Source of the DNA: JBBRHH01 sp963788015
GTDB lineage: Bacteria; Planctomycetota; Phycisphaerae; Tepidisphaerales; Tepidisphaeraceae
Direction of reading: 5' to 3'
Assembly: GCA_963788015.1 (NCBI GenBank)
Contig: CAWBEY010000010.1
Coordinates: 620,001-684,000, forward strand
Length of the DNA: 64,000 nucleotides
Below the pieces are notes generated by a model. That model was not told where the DNA came from and made no database searches. It worked only from the letters and a program-made list of their open reading frames with translations. Position 1 is the stretch's first letter. Every line of letters begins with the position of its first letter. The position numbers and the translations under genes were made by a program. This document shows, piece after piece, positions 1-10,837 of the stretch.

Positions 1-556
1 CGACTTTCAGTCCGTCGCGAAAACGCAGTAGCTTTCCCTTTCCCTCCGGATACCGAGTCACGGCAGCCACTTCGAATCGGATTACCTTTCCATGATAGCG
101 CTGGTCAATCGCGTAGGGAATGATCGCGAACCCGAACGCGGCACCGGGGCATCGAACATCTGCGGTCGCTTCCGCCAGGGCAGGTCGCGTTATGCCCAGC
201 GATCTGACCGCCGGACGGAAGCGAATGACGCCTTCACATGTGCGCTCATATCGGTTTTGAAACGCCACCCTCCAAAAAAATTGGCGGTCACGAACCAATG
301 GCGTTACATGAAAGCACAACCCATCGTGTTCAAAATATGGTCGCCCGACTGCACGAAGCAGATCGGGTAGTTTCTCGCGCCGCAAATCACCCCAGACGAG
401 AAGCCATAGCACCAACAGAAGGGGCAAGACACATGCTCGCATCCAAAATTGTGATTCACGAACGCCTTGAATCCCTCGCGTTGTCCATCCGAGTACGGAA
501 GCACCGAGCAACACCAAGACCATCAACGCGAGTATTGACTTCAGGCTTTGGTTCAT
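1..556 (-). CDS. Two-TM membrane protein, C-terminus beyond window
   Basis: An open frame starts at an ATG at 556 and runs off the left edge without a stop, giving about 185 residues. The N-terminus has two hydrophobic segments, residues about 7-23 (SILALMVLVLLGASVLGW) and about 34-49, separated by a short polar loop. A soluble region rich in Arg, Phe and Val follows. No catalytic motif is recognised. The frame stays open over the whole stretch and the start directly precedes the hydrophobic segment, which supports a real gene. It lies downstream of the secreted protein ending at 646 on the same strand. Family unknown. Confidence 0.6.
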   Translation of the reverse strand, partial: MNQSLKSILALMVLVLLGASVLGWTTRGIQGVRESQFWMRACVLPLLLVLWLLVWGDLRREKLPDLLRAVGRPYFEHDGLCFHVTPLVRDRQFFWRVAFQNRYERTCEGVIRFRPAVRSLGITRPALAEATADVRCPGAAFGFAIIPYAIDQRYHGKVIRFEVAAVTRYPEGKGKLLRFRDGLKV

Positions 557-645
557 CTGTTTATCGGCACGAGCGACTTTTTACCCCGGCCGCTTCCGCG
601 CGTCTAACTTTCGCAATTGAGAATGGTCGCAAGCACGATCACACC

Positions 646-3267
646 CTACTTCACCCCCACCACCTCCTCCACCTTCCACGTCACATCCGCCCGCACCGCC
701 CGCCGGCTGTACGTGTCGTTCACATAAATATGCCCCTCGCTAAAACCCGCCCCCGTCGGCCAGGCCAGCGGAATCTCCGGCGTCGCCACGATCGGCTTGC
801 CCTTCCTCGCCCCATCCGCCGCCGGGTTCACATATTGTGAATCGAAGTTCCCATACTTCCCAAACTCCATCACCAGGTTCCCCGCATTGTCATACACCAG
901 CACCGAATTGGTCATCGCATTGGGCAGCACCAGCCGTCCATACCGGTCCAGATCAAACCGCGGCACCCGGCAGACGCAGCAGGTGTTTCCACCAAACCCT
1001 TCCAGCGCACTGCTGAACGGCGCCAGCCCCACATACGTGTTAATGGCCCCCTCCATCTTCTCGGCCGACACCGCATCGTCCTTCCCCAGCATCGCCCCGC
1101 CCTCCGGCGAAAACTTCACCACGCTCCCCACCGACACCCGATACCCCTGGTCCTTCTCAAATCCGGCCGGCATCGTCGTTGCCTTCGGCCGGTGCATCAA
1201 CCCAACGTAAATGTTCCCCTTCAGATCCACCCGGATATTCGCATTCCCCTGCGGCACCGGGCCAATGATCGCGCTGTCCATCTCCGCCGGATATTTCTTG
1301 CGATCCTCCGCCTTCTCCGTCGGAAACACGCCCTGCAAATACTTTCCCTTCAACGCCTTCCCGTCCGGCCCAAACCCGCCAATCGCATATGCCACCCATC
1401 TATACATAAACCCTAAATACACCTTCCCATCCGGCCCAACCCCAATCCCCCGCTCGGCAAATCCGATCCCATACCGGCTGTAGATATACGGGCTCAATAC
1501 ATGCGTCCCCGTCTCCGCATACGGCGCTGGATTCAGCTCATGATCCAGGCGCCAGAACGGCCCGCTATAATCCGGCCCGGATCCATCCCACTTCCCGCTC
1601 ACCCGCGTATACAACAGCCCGTCGTACCCCACGGCCAAGTCGTTGGCCAGAAAATCCTTCCCGTCCTTCTTCAAAATCCCGCCTTCGCCCGTGATTCCGT
1701 CAAACCGCCACATCCGCGTCGTCCCGTTCGAGACGTAAATCTCATCCCGCGCATAATCCACCGCCAGCCGATTCCAATCCCCCGGCAAATTCCCCTTGGG
1801 CGGCAAACTGCGTCTTCCCAACTTCAAACACGTTTCCCTTGTCCACCAGCGCCACAAAATCCCCCGCCACCCCGCTCAGCATCACCTTCGTCCCCTTATC
1901 CGACGCCGCCAGCGCCATCTGCGGGGCGGCCGTCTTCTGCATCCCAAACTCATACTTCGCCGCCGCCACCGTCCCGGCCGAAAACCCCTCAAATCTCTGC
2001 ACGCTCACCTTGTACTGCCAGTACCCGGTGCAAGTCCGCGTCATCACATAAATCGCCCCGGTTTTGGGATGCACCGCGATCTGGTGCGGATTGCTCACCG
2101 CGATCTGCCCAATCTCTTTTCCACTCTCGTCAAACACCGCCACCCGCTGCCCCTGCCGATCCGCGACGTACACGTTGCCCTTGGCATCCACCGCCACCCC
2201 ATGCACGGCCCCCTCCGCAACCCGGTCATTGCGCGAATTAAACTTCGTATACGCACCGCCCTGCCCAAGCTCATGATCCACCGGGATGCTCACAAACGGC
2301 TGCATCGAATCCGCGCCGCCCGGTCTTCATCCGATACACCCGCCCTGGCGGAAATTTATCCATATACTCATGCCCATACCGCGTCTTGGAAGAAAACGGC
2401 CCGCTCAAATACAAGTACTTCCCATCCGGCGAAGCCGCCAGAAAAAGCGGCCCATCCCCCGTGTTCGGATTCCTCGCATCCTTCGCCCACAGCGCCTGCT
2501 CCGCAAACGCCGCCCCGGCCACCGCCCCATCGCTCCCAATCCGAAACACCGACGTCCCATCCGTAAACACCACCCCGTTCTTCTTCGAAGCGCTCACCAT
2601 CGTCAGGTTCCCGCTGCGATGCCCCGCATAAAACTCGGGCGTGAGGTTCTTCAAATCCCGCGGGCAAAACGCCCCCCGCGCCTCATCCCAACCGCGCTAC
2701 GTCCTTCATCGCGCCCGGCGAAAGGTCGGCCGGAAACGGCAAAATCTCCTTCACGTACTTTCCCTCCCCATCAAATACCCGCACGTTCATGGCCGATTGA
2801 TTCGCTTCCCCGCCAAACCCCTTGATATAAACCTGCCCCTCCTCATCCGTCACCAGCCCATCGATGATCCCAAAGTTGCAGGGATCTTCGCCAATCAGCC
2901 TTCCAAACTTCACCCCCATCCCCGCCCGCACCCGCACCTGAAACGGCCCCTTCTCTGCCGCCTTCCCAAAATCATCCTTCCCATCCCAAATCACCTTCTG
3001 CGCCAGCCCGGCCACCAGCGGCTCGGGCGGCGCCTTCTCCCCCCCAAGCACACCGGCCGCCAAATGCCGCACGACCTTCCCCTCCGCCCCCAGCACCGCC
3101 ACCTCCACATCCGTCGTTCCCGATACCGCAAAGCCAATAGTCACCCCGCCTCCCTCCCGCCCCACCACTGGCTTTCCAACCAATCCTGCCTCCCCCGCAA
3201 ATGCCCCTACAGCAGCCACCATCCCACACACCAGCGCCACAACAAAAATCGTGTTCTTCAAAATCAC
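646..3267 (-). CDS. Secreted NHL/beta-propeller-like protein, frameshifted in the data
   Basis: One protein of about 870 residues is spread over three frames, with breaks near 2670, 2305 and 1800. It begins at ATG 3267 with a signal peptide (residues about 1-24, ending AFAGEA). A FlgD/Ig-like segment follows (residues 35-100, ending VIWDGKDDFGK). Repeated beta-propeller strands come next, of the form GNVYVADRQGQRVAVFD, DGKYLYLSG, GPDGKVYLGF and HIYVNDTYSRR, as in NHL/SMP-30-like proteins. It is probably exported and may bind or act on carbohydrate or another ligand, but no catalytic set is visible. The three breaks all shift the frame the same way. Sequence on both sides of each break fits one continuous propeller, so an assembly artefact is more likely than decay. 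Confidence 0.7.
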
Positions 3268-3399
3268 TCCTTCATTCTCCTAACTAAAAATGTTACCAGA
3301 ACCGTCGGCCCTCCGTTGCGGCCTCAGCCTGCTGGTAACTGCCACCCGGCAAAAGTACAATCCCGCTCACTGCTTTCACCTTCACCAAGGCCAACCGCC
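3268..3399. promoter_or_regulatory. Divergent intergenic region between the NHL-like and Gfo/Idh genes
   Basis: This gap of about 130 bp separates two divergent start codons and must hold both promoters. No convincing -35/-10 pair or operator is seen. An AAGG about ten bases before the plus-strand ATG could serve as a weak ribosome binding site. Confidence 0.3.
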
Positions 3400-4861
3400 A
3401 TGACCAACAAAACCAACCGTCGTTCATTCCTTAAAGGAACAGTACTCGCCGGCGCCGGCGTTTGGATTGCCGGCCGCCAGACCTGGGCCGACGAACTTGC
3501 CAGCAAATCCCCCAACGAGCGGATCAACCTCGCCTGCATCGGCATCGGCGGCAAAGGCGACAGCGACAGCGAGCAGGCCGCCAAGCACGCCAACCTCGTC
3601 GCCATCTGCGACATCGACGAGCAGCGCCTCGACGCCAAAGCCGCCAAGCACCCCAAGGCCAGAAAGTTCACCGACTTCCGCAAGATGTTCGACGAGATGG
3701 GCAAGGAGATCGACGCCGTCACCATCTCCACGCCCGATCACACCCACGCCGTCGCCACCATGATGGCGATCAAGATCGGCAAGCACGTCTACACGCAGAA
3801 GCCGCTGACCCACGACGTGTGGGAAGCCCGCCAGCTGCGCCTGGCCGCCAGGGAGCACAAGGTCGCCACGCAGATGGGCAACCAGGGCACCGCCAGCAAC
3901 AAGCTGCGCGAAGGCGTCGAGCTGATCCAGGCCGGCGTGATCGGCGCGGTCACGCGAAGTTCACATCTGGACCGACCGCCCCACAAATGCTGGCCGCAGT
4001 CGCCCGACATCAAGGCGCGCCCGCCCGAGGCCACGGTGCCCGATTACGTCCACTGGGACGAATGGCTCGGCACCGCCCCCGAGCGCCCGTACGCCGACAA
4101 ATATTATCACCCGCTCAACTGGCGCGGCTGGTGGGATTTCGGCACCGGCGCCCTGGGCGACATGGGCTGCCACATGGCCAACCTGCCGTTCATGGCCCTG
4201 AAGCTCGGCCACCCCACCACCCTCCAAGCCGAGTGCGAAGAGCTCAACCCCGAAGACCTATCCCGGCTGGGCCCGCGTCACCTACGAGTTCCCCGCCCGC
4301 GAGGCCATGCCGCCGGTGAAGGTGACCTGGTACGAAGGCCACAAGGACGGCAAGCTCGTCCTGCCGCCCCAGGAACTGCTCGACAAGGTGCTCACCGAAT
4401 ACACCAAGGCTCGCAAAGCCGAATCGCTCAAGCCCGGACAACCCATCGCCGACATCGACCCAGCAAAGCTCGCCCTCAGCATCGGCGGCTCGATCATCGT
4501 CGGCGACAAGGGCATCCTCTACTCCCCCACGACGACGGCGGCCAATGGTAACTCCTCCCGGCCGAACGATTACCGCGACTACAAAGCCCCCACCCCGGCC
4601 CTCCCCCGCAACCCCGAAGGCAACGGCAACGTGGACGAAGGCCAGAAGATGGAATGGCTCGCCGCCGCCAAAGGCGGCCCCCCGGCCCTGAGCAACTTCG
4701 ACTACGCCGGCATGCTCACCGAGTTCATCCTCCTGGGCAACGTCGCCATCCAGGCCAAAGGAACAAAATTCCAATGGGACGGCCCCAACCTGAAGTTCCC
4801 CAACGCCCCCGAAGCCGAAAGATTGCTCCGGCGGCAATATCGCGAGCCGTGGTCACTGTGA
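3400..4861 (+). CDS. Gfo/Idh/MocA-family oxidoreductase with Tat signal
   Basis: Predicted NAD(P)-dependent sugar oxidoreductase of the Gfo/Idh/MocA family. ATG 3400 is chosen because it opens a twin-arginine signal, NRRSFLKG, followed by a hydrophobic stretch, so the product is probably exported folded. The Rossmann region follows at residues about 42-60 (NLACIGIGGKGDSD). The EKP-type motif appears as TQKPLTHDVWEAR near residue 130, and GNQGTASNKLREGVELI follows. One frame break lies near 4258; downstream the frame at 4307-4861 carries on with YPGWARVTYEFPAREAMPPV, which is expected at that point in this family. Total is about 486 residues, normal for planctomycete members. The substrate is not readable from sequence. 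Confidence 0.85.
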
Positions 4862-4871
4862 GCGGTTAAAT

Positions 4872-5765
4872 TCATTGCCGGCCGGTCGAACGCGAGTTTT
4901 CACTCGGGCAGAGATGCCACGATTTGCACGATCTTCCGCGCACTTTTATCGCAAGCTTCGCATCATCCTCTTGCGCGATTTGTCCATCATGGATGATCTT
5001 GTTCCGCAAGCCATAGCTCGCAGAAAGCTCGCGCCAGAAACCATCAGGCTCCGCGTGGAGGGAGCGGCCGGCAACCAATTGCAAGCCAGTCGTCATTTTG
5101 TGTCGCAAGCCGAAATCGAAGCCTTTCAGGAAGTCGCGTCCTTCAGCCCATTCATTCGTCAACTGATTATCAACCAGTCGTTTGAATTTGCGAACAAACG
5201 TGGAATCGATGGCGCCCCAGCACAGTAACACTGCCTCTCGGAAACGGCCGACGCTCAGTGCATACTCCGCGTCCAGCAGATTCAGCACGGCAACATCAGG
5301 ATCGTTTCCATCCCCCAATCCCAATCGCACTGCATCGCCAAAACTTACGCGGCTACCTTTCGCCGGCACTGCTAAACTTGCGGCTTCGTATTCCAGAGGG
5401 GAATCACCACCCCAAGCCATTCCGGTTGCTGCAACGAAAAAACGGAACGGACTCGCTTGAGCGCGGGTCAGTTCGATGACCGCCGCCTGACCCGTCGCCA
5501 CCCGATACCAGCGGAGCAGGTGGTTGACGCGACGCAACAGGCGATCGGCTTCAGCCTGGCGCTGACGCTCCTGTGCTTCGGGGTCATCAAGCCCACTTGG
5601 ATCGAACACCGCCGACACTTGGGTTCGAGCCTCAACTGTTCCGTCAGAACTGGTGAGTGATCCGTCGACCAAACGAACCGATCCGCCGACACCCGGCGTT
5701 GCATATTCACCTGGCGACAGGACCAACAGGTACGGAAGATGAATGGAAATGCGGACGGTCGCCAT
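4872..5765 (-). CDS. HEPN-like domain protein
   Basis: A protein of 297 residues starting at ATG 5765. The C-terminal third holds a helical region with a RNKIIH motif (residues about 258-263), which matches the R-x4-H signature of HEPN domains. An upstream helix (FREAVLLCWGAIDSTFVRKF) is typical of the first HEPN helices. HEPN proteins are often RNases in toxin-antitoxin or defence loci, but many are not catalytic. The N-terminal 150 residues are not recognised. The tail after the motif looks poorly conserved and may be altered by a frameshift. It starts 10 bases after the stop of a short ORF on the same strand and close to a DUF433 gene, suggesting a small cassette. Confidence 0.65.
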   Translation of the reverse strand: MATVRISIHLPYLLVLSPGEYATPGVGGSVRLVDGSLTSSDGTVEARTQVSAVFDPSGLDDPEAQERQRQAEADRLLRRVNHLLRWYRVATGQAAVIELTRAQASPFRFFVAATGMAWGGDSPLEYEAASLAVPAKGSRVSFGDAVRLGLGDGNDPDVAVLNLLDAEYALSVGRFREAVLLCWGAIDSTFVRKFKRLVDNQLTNEWAEGRDFLKGFDFGLRHKMTTGLQLVAGRSLHAEPDGFWRELSASYGLRNKIIHDGQIAQEDDAKLAIKVRGRSCKSWHLCPSENSRSTGRQ

Positions 5766-5775
5766 GATCCTTCGG

Positions 5776-6029
5776 CTATTCGGAATAGATCAGTTTTAAC
5801 TTTCCCATGAAGCCATGTTCAGCCGCATAGCGATTCAATTCCCCCACATAGGCGTCGGTTACATCCTCTGGTTTTACGCCGGAAGGAAATAACACATGCA
5901 TACCAGCCGATCATTTTGTTCAAAGAGCTGCGCTAAAACCTGGCCGGTAGTACTGCGAAACGTGGAATGATATCTGCCATAGGTCTGGCCCACCTCATCG
6001 GCAAAAGCGATGTCCTCTTGAAACGGCAT
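5776..6029 (-). CDS. Short conserved-looking protein upstream of HEPN gene, frameshifted
   Basis: A reading frame of about 85 residues starts at ATG 6029 (MPFQEDIAFADEVGQTYGRY). It breaks near 5905 and continues in another frame as HVLFPSGVKPEDVTDAYVG to the stop at 5776. The second half is a well-behaved mixed sequence, so I regard both halves as one gene. In-frame sequence upstream of the ATG (KFAADVKHFRLENF) also looks coding, so the true start may lie nearer 6080. No family recognised. The gap of 10 bases to the HEPN start suggests co-transcription. Confidence 0.45.
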
Positions 6030-6091
6030 AAAATTCTCCAACCGAAAATGTTTGACGTCGGCAGCAAATTTTAAACGGCCAGTTGTCCCCT

Positions 6092-6314
6092 CTACGCATT
6101 AGCCGCCAGCAAATCTTCCCGCTCAAGGTCCTCGTGATCCAGCAAAATTTCCTCGTGCAGCCATCCCCGACGATAGCAACTCAAGCACCATCTCAACCGG
6201 ATACCGCAGCCCCCGAATACACGGCGTCCCGTGACACACCCCAGGTTCGAGCGTAATGCGAAAGGAGCAAGTCCATGAACGAAGTATAGCGTCCGCCCAA
6301 GCCAAAATCCGCAA
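6092..6314 (-). CDS. DUF433-family protein (antitoxin-like), frameshifted
   Basis: The sequence ITLEPGVCHGTPCIRGLRYP followed by VEMVLELLSSGM is the DUF433 signature. After a frame break near 6158 it continues as EEILLDHEDLEREDLLAANA and stops at 6092, which is exactly how this family ends. DUF433 proteins are small DNA-binding-like proteins usually paired with a PIN-like DUF5615 toxin; no such partner is visible here. The start is uncertain: an ATG at 6314 gives a longer leader than usual. The next two genes on the strand are a short ORF and the HEPN-like gene. Confidence 0.65.
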
Positions 6315-6468
6315 TGTCGATCCGGACCTTTCATCTCAGCCTTCCTCTGCATCCATTCGTGACATTCGTGAAGATTCGTGGCCAAACTCCGCAACAAACA
6401 AGAACAACGGCTTGCCATCCCTTGCGTACAAAGCTACGCCATCAAACTCTAACCACAAGGAAACCGAA

Positions 6469-8746
6469 ATGACCCTCCGCCCCCTCCTCTCTATCCCCTT
6501 CCTCCTCCTCTTTCTCGTCTCCTCCCTCTGCCGCGCCGACACCGTCGAGGGCGTCAAAATCCAGCCCGACCGCGCCCCCGACTGCACCTCCCTCAAATCC
6601 ATCGTCGAATCCATCACCCGCGACTGCAAAACTAACGACGAGAAGGCGATCGCCATCTACAACTTCTGCCTGCTCACCGAATACCACCGCGCCTACCCCA
6701 CCGAGCCAGGCGGCGTCCCCGCCCTCAAGGTGATCAACTGCTACGGCTGGAGCCTTTGCGGCGGCCTGCACACCGTCGAATCCGCCCTCTGGATCGAAGC
6801 CGGCTTGGAACACCGCTACGTGGGCTGGAACGGCCACACCACCGTCGAAGCCAAATACGACGGCCGCTGGCATTACCTCGACACCTTCCTCAAGTTTTAC
6901 GCCTGGATGCCCGACGGCCAGGGCGGCCGGACCATCGCCTCCGAAGACGACCTCACCAAAAACTCCGACACCCTCATCAAAGACGCCTTCGTCCTCGACA
7001 AAGCCCGCGGCTGCGTCTACGCCAAGGACAACCAGTTCATCATGAACGGCGAACACGCCAACTGGCGCGCCCCCGCCTTCCTCTCCTGCGGCGACACCAT
7101 CGAAGGCACCATCTCCGGCCTTAAAACCCACCACGTCGCCGGCCCCAGCGCCGGCTGGGCCGGCATCAACCACGCCACCGGCGACTACTCCACCGCCCTC
7201 GATCTCACGCCCGGACAATCCCTCACCAACACCTGGGACGCCGTCGAAGGCGCCTGGTACTGGGCCAACGAAAAAACCGCCCCCGGCCACACCTGCTCCG
7301 GCTTCAAAGACACCCGCAACGACCCCGCCTATGGCCTGGTCCTCGAACCCTACCTCAACGCCAGCAAAGCCCGCAGCTACGGCACCGGCACCTACCACTT
7401 CGCCCCCGACTTCTCCAATGCCTCCGTCTTGAAATCCTTCACCTCCGCCGACAATGCGAAGTTCACCAACAACGCCCTCGTCCCCAGTCGACCCCGCCCA
7501 ATCCGCCTCCGTCGTCCTGAAAATCTCCACCCCCTACATCCTCACCCGCGCCACCGGTCAGGCCGACGGTGCTGATACCACCGAAATCTCCATCGATGGC
7601 GGCCGAACCTACGCCCCGGCCACCCTCGCGGACTTCACCGCCGCCGTCAAAGGCCACGACGCCGCCCTCGTCCGCATCAACTTCAAATCCGCCCTCAAGT
7701 CCCTCGCCATCGACGCCCTCGTTCAGAACAACCCCGGCGCACTCCCCTATCTCTCCCCCGGCAAAAACGTCGTCGCCGTCTCCGTCGCCGACCCCAAGTC
7801 CCTGGCCGACAACAAGCTTGTTATCACCTACGCCTATCGCCTGGGCTCACGCACCAAATCCTTTGACCAGCTTTGCGACGAAGGCAAGGAGATCGCCCGC
7901 CAGCGCAACGCCAAGTGGTCCGACACCATCACCTACGTCCAGAAAACCTTCGCCGCCTCCGACCTTCCCGCGAAGATGGAGATCGACTGTCCCACCCCCA
8001 AAGGCGAATACCCCGTCTACCCCCGCATGATGTTCGTCCGCCGCGAGATCATCGCCCCGGCCGCCAAGGCCCTCCCGCTGCCCGAAGGCGCCGTCGAGGC
8101 CAAACCCGTCACCTCCGCCGACGAACTCCCCACCCTCCCCAACCCCTTCCTGATCGGCTCAGAAAAACCCGAGCCAATGAAGACCCGCCCGGTCAAGACC
8201 ACGCAAATCCCCCTCGACTACCTCCAATACTGCAACGACAAAGGCGAAGTCACCGAAACCGGCCAACTCGCCTGGCCCAAAAACGACGGCGAAAACGGCA
8301 AAGTCCTCCGCAGCGCCGTCCTCCTCACCGGTGATCTCAAATCGCTCCCGAGCAAAGGCATCGCCGCCGCACGCCTCATCGTCCCCGTCAACCAGTCTCA
8401 CCCCAAAGCCCCCGAAAAACTCTCGGCCGTCTTCCTCGCCGCCCCGGCCGAGAAGGGCAAACCGTGCGACTTCAAATCCCTCGAAAACTCCGCCGGCACA
8501 GTGGTCATCCCGCCCCAGCCCCAAACCACGCCGGAATACACTCCCGCCAAGCCCTTCGCCATCGACATCACCCGCGGCATCAAGTCGATTGCGTCAGGCG
8601 CTGAAAAATTCAACGGCCTGGCCCTCCGCATCCTCCCCGACCGCGGCACCGACGACGGCTACACCGTCCGCTGCAAAGTTTCTGCGACCGACAAGATCAT
8701 GTTGGAAGTTGACACGTACGCCGACGACGGTGCCGCGAGCAAATGA
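6469..8746 (+). CDS. Secreted transglutaminase-like protein, one frame break
   Basis: Starts at ATG 6469 with an AAGGAA ribosome binding site and a signal peptide (MTLRPLLSIPFLLLFLVSS, cleavage after CRA). Residues about 60-150 resemble a transglutaminase/papain-like fold. The candidate Cys is in YGWSLCGGLHTVESALWIEA, the His in YVGWNGHTTVEA and the Asp in WHYLDTF. A large C-terminal region of beta-sandwich character follows. The frame breaks near 7487 and continues to 8746, total about 758 residues. The family role in planctomycetes is not established; a cell-envelope or extracellular protein-processing function is an inference. Confidence 0.7.
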
Positions 8747-8788
8747 TCAAGCAAACATCCGTCTGGCGCACCCGTTTGTCGGCAAGGC

Positions 8789-9114
8789 GTGAAATACCGC
8801 GTCCATTTCACCGACAGCGCGGCCGTTGATGCGGAGGCCGCGTACGATTGGATTGCCCAACGTGCGCCGCGGTCCGCTGCTAAATGGTTCAATGGGCTTC
8901 TTGGCGTCATCGAGTCTCTGGAGATGTTTCCGGCGCGAAACGGAATGGCACGTCAAAGCGAGAAAGCCGGCGAGGAGTTCGCCAACTCCTTTACGGCCGC
9001 TGGCCTCACGTCTACCGCATCCTGTTCGTAATTCGGGGCGAGGATGTCTACGTGCTTCACGTTCGACATGGAGCGCGGCAGGCAATGGCAGCGGATGAAA
9101 TCGAATTCCCTTGA
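8789..9114 (+). CDS. ParE/RelE-type toxin, frameshifted
   Basis: Starts at GTG 8789 (KYRVHFTDSAAVDAEAAYDW). The first 65 residues match ParE/RelE toxins. The frame breaks near 8975 and continues as YGRWPHVYRILFVIRG then VYVLHVRHGARQA, the expected C-terminal strands of the family. Length is about 108 residues, normal for ParE. Known members inhibit gyrase or cleave mRNA on the ribosome. No antitoxin gene is visible: only 42 bases separate it from the upstream stop codon and nothing recognisable follows. It is therefore an orphan in this assembly. Confidence 0.65.
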
Positions 9115-9311
9115 GGAAAGAATCGGACAGGATCGTCCGGCGAAGGTTGTCCGATAAGCAAGTGGGTTGAAACTGCATGTCTCCACCAGCGGTGGAAGCA
9201 TGACCTTCGTGAGGGGGCGAACCCGGACCGCCCCTCGCTCTCATGCCGCAGGGTTCTTCACCCGATCAGTTGCTTGGACCTTAACTCCAACCCGCTCGAC
9301 AGGCTCCGTCT

Positions 9312-10449
9312 TTGACCGATAAAACCGGACAATCACGCTACGCCCGCCTCCTTCGCCGATGGAAAGACCTCGGCCGCGCCTCCATTACCTACGACGTCTC
9401 GCGCCTCACCGTGGCCGCACGCCGCCGCCGCCTCCGCGCCGACTTCGGATTCACCGTCGATGAACTCCTTGCCACTGGCCTGATCAACCCCGCCATCCCG
9501 GAAGAATCCTTTGCCGGCCGAATCTCCAAGCGCAACCTCCTCCGCGCCCAGATGCGCCTGAACCCCAAATGGGCCATCGGCCTCGCCACCGACAAGGCCG
9601 TCTTCTATTCCTACGCCGCCGGCCTCGGAATCCCCGTCCCTCCACTCTGTGCAATCTTCACCGGACCCGGCAGCGGATTCACCCCCACCGGCCAAATCCT
9701 TTGCGGCCTCGACGATTGGCGGCAACTCTTCGACTCCCTCCCCAGCGAATTTGTCGTCAAGCCCGCCGACGCCTGCTACGGCAGCGGCTTCAACCGCTTC
9801 ACCCGCAACAACGGCACATTCATCGACGGCGCTGGCGTCTCCTTAACTCCAGAGGCTCTCTATCAATGGCTCGCCACCCACAATAACTTCCACAAGCTCG
9901 TCATCCAGCACCGCCTGTGGAACCATTCTTCCCTCCGCCAGTTGAGCGGCACCGATTCCCTCCAAACCCTCCGCCTCGCCACCTACGTCAACCCCGACGG
10001 CAACGTCGAAATCTGCGACAGCGTCTTCAAACTCATCGTCGGAAAAAACCTCACCGACAATTTCCATTGGGGCACCACCGGCAACCTCGTTTCCCGCCCC
10101 GACCCCGACACCGGCATCCTCGGCCCAGCCATGGGCGACATCCCCCATCGGCCCCGGCCTCGTCTCCCACACCACCCACCCCCAGACCGGCCAACTCATC
10201 CCCGGCTTCCAACTCCCCGGCTATCAGGAAGCACTCGCGCTCGCCAAACGCTCCGCTGCCCTGCTCCTCCCATTGCGCTCCATCGGTTGGGACATCGCCC
10301 TCACCGATTCCGGCCCCATCATCATCGAAGGCAACCCCTGGTGGGATCCCTTCAACGGTATCGTCACCCCCACCCCCCACGACATCATCCCATCAATCTC
10401 AATGGCCCGCTTCTCCAAAACCTGGGCCTTTTCGCCAGAAAACGTATAA
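9312..10449 (+). CDS. ATP-grasp protein (sugar-transfer-associated type)
   Basis: Starts at TTG 9312. The protein has about 379 residues with ATP-grasp features: a nucleotide-binding Lys in FVVKPADACYGSGF near residue 155, an acidic segment WDIALTDSGP, and the metal-binding motif IIIEGNPWWD near the C-terminus. This matches the group annotated as sugar-transfer-associated ATP-grasp proteins, proposed to ligate carboxylates to amines in surface polymers. One break near 10145 in a run of five C returns to IPIGPGLVSHTTHPQTGQ. It stands alone between the toxin gene and a convergent esterase. The substrate is unknown. Confidence 0.75.
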
Positions 10450-10646
10450 CCATCAGCCATTGCAACCGTCCCCGCCCCCGCCTTCGCTTGCGGCCCCATC
10501 CTCCCAGTTTCAGCGCCTCAGCGGTAGACTCCTCTCCCCCTTCCGTGCCCTCCCGTGTTCTCCGTGGTAAAAAAGTATTTCCCGTCGAAAGGGGGCGGTT
10601 TCGGGGAGAAAACAGGGAGGTTTTATGTCGAAATGGACGAGGTTTT

Positions 10647-10684
10647 GGGGAGGATTGGGGGAGGTTTTGGGGAGCATTTGGGGG
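10647..10684 (+). repeat. G-quadruplex-type motif in convergent intergenic region
   Basis: Four runs of four or five G are spaced by 6, 7 and 7 bases, fitting the usual intramolecular G-quadruplex pattern. It lies in the 388-bp gap between the ATP-grasp stop (10449) and the esterase stop (10838). No gene is seen in that gap; it is otherwise low-complexity G/T- and C-rich sequence. Effects on transcription termination are possible but not shown by sequence. Confidence 0.5.
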
Positions 10685-10837
10685 CGCTTTTCATCGAAGA
10701 ATTTGGCCTAAATCCTTGTCAATGCTCAACCCGCTCTTTCAAACGCGATTTTTAATCATGTTTCACGTCAATTTCGTTCAGGAGCCTGCGTGAAATCAGC
10801 GGAGCAAATCAAAGCTCAAGCGACTTGCCAACCCGGT

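Noticed and set aside
238..840. Plus-strand open frame of 200 codons at the left end
   Set aside because: It is an Arg/His/Pro-rich shadow of minus-strand coding sequence and spans the end of two genes.
646..3267. Programmed frameshifting in the NHL-like gene
   Set aside because: Three shifts in the same direction looked suggestive, but no slippery heptamer or stimulatory structure is evident, and indels of both directions occur throughout the window.
6442..7530. Long minus-strand open frame of 362 codons rich in Gly, Val and Ala
   Set aside because: It is the antisense shadow of the transglutaminase-like gene; its composition is typical of GC-rich antisense frames.
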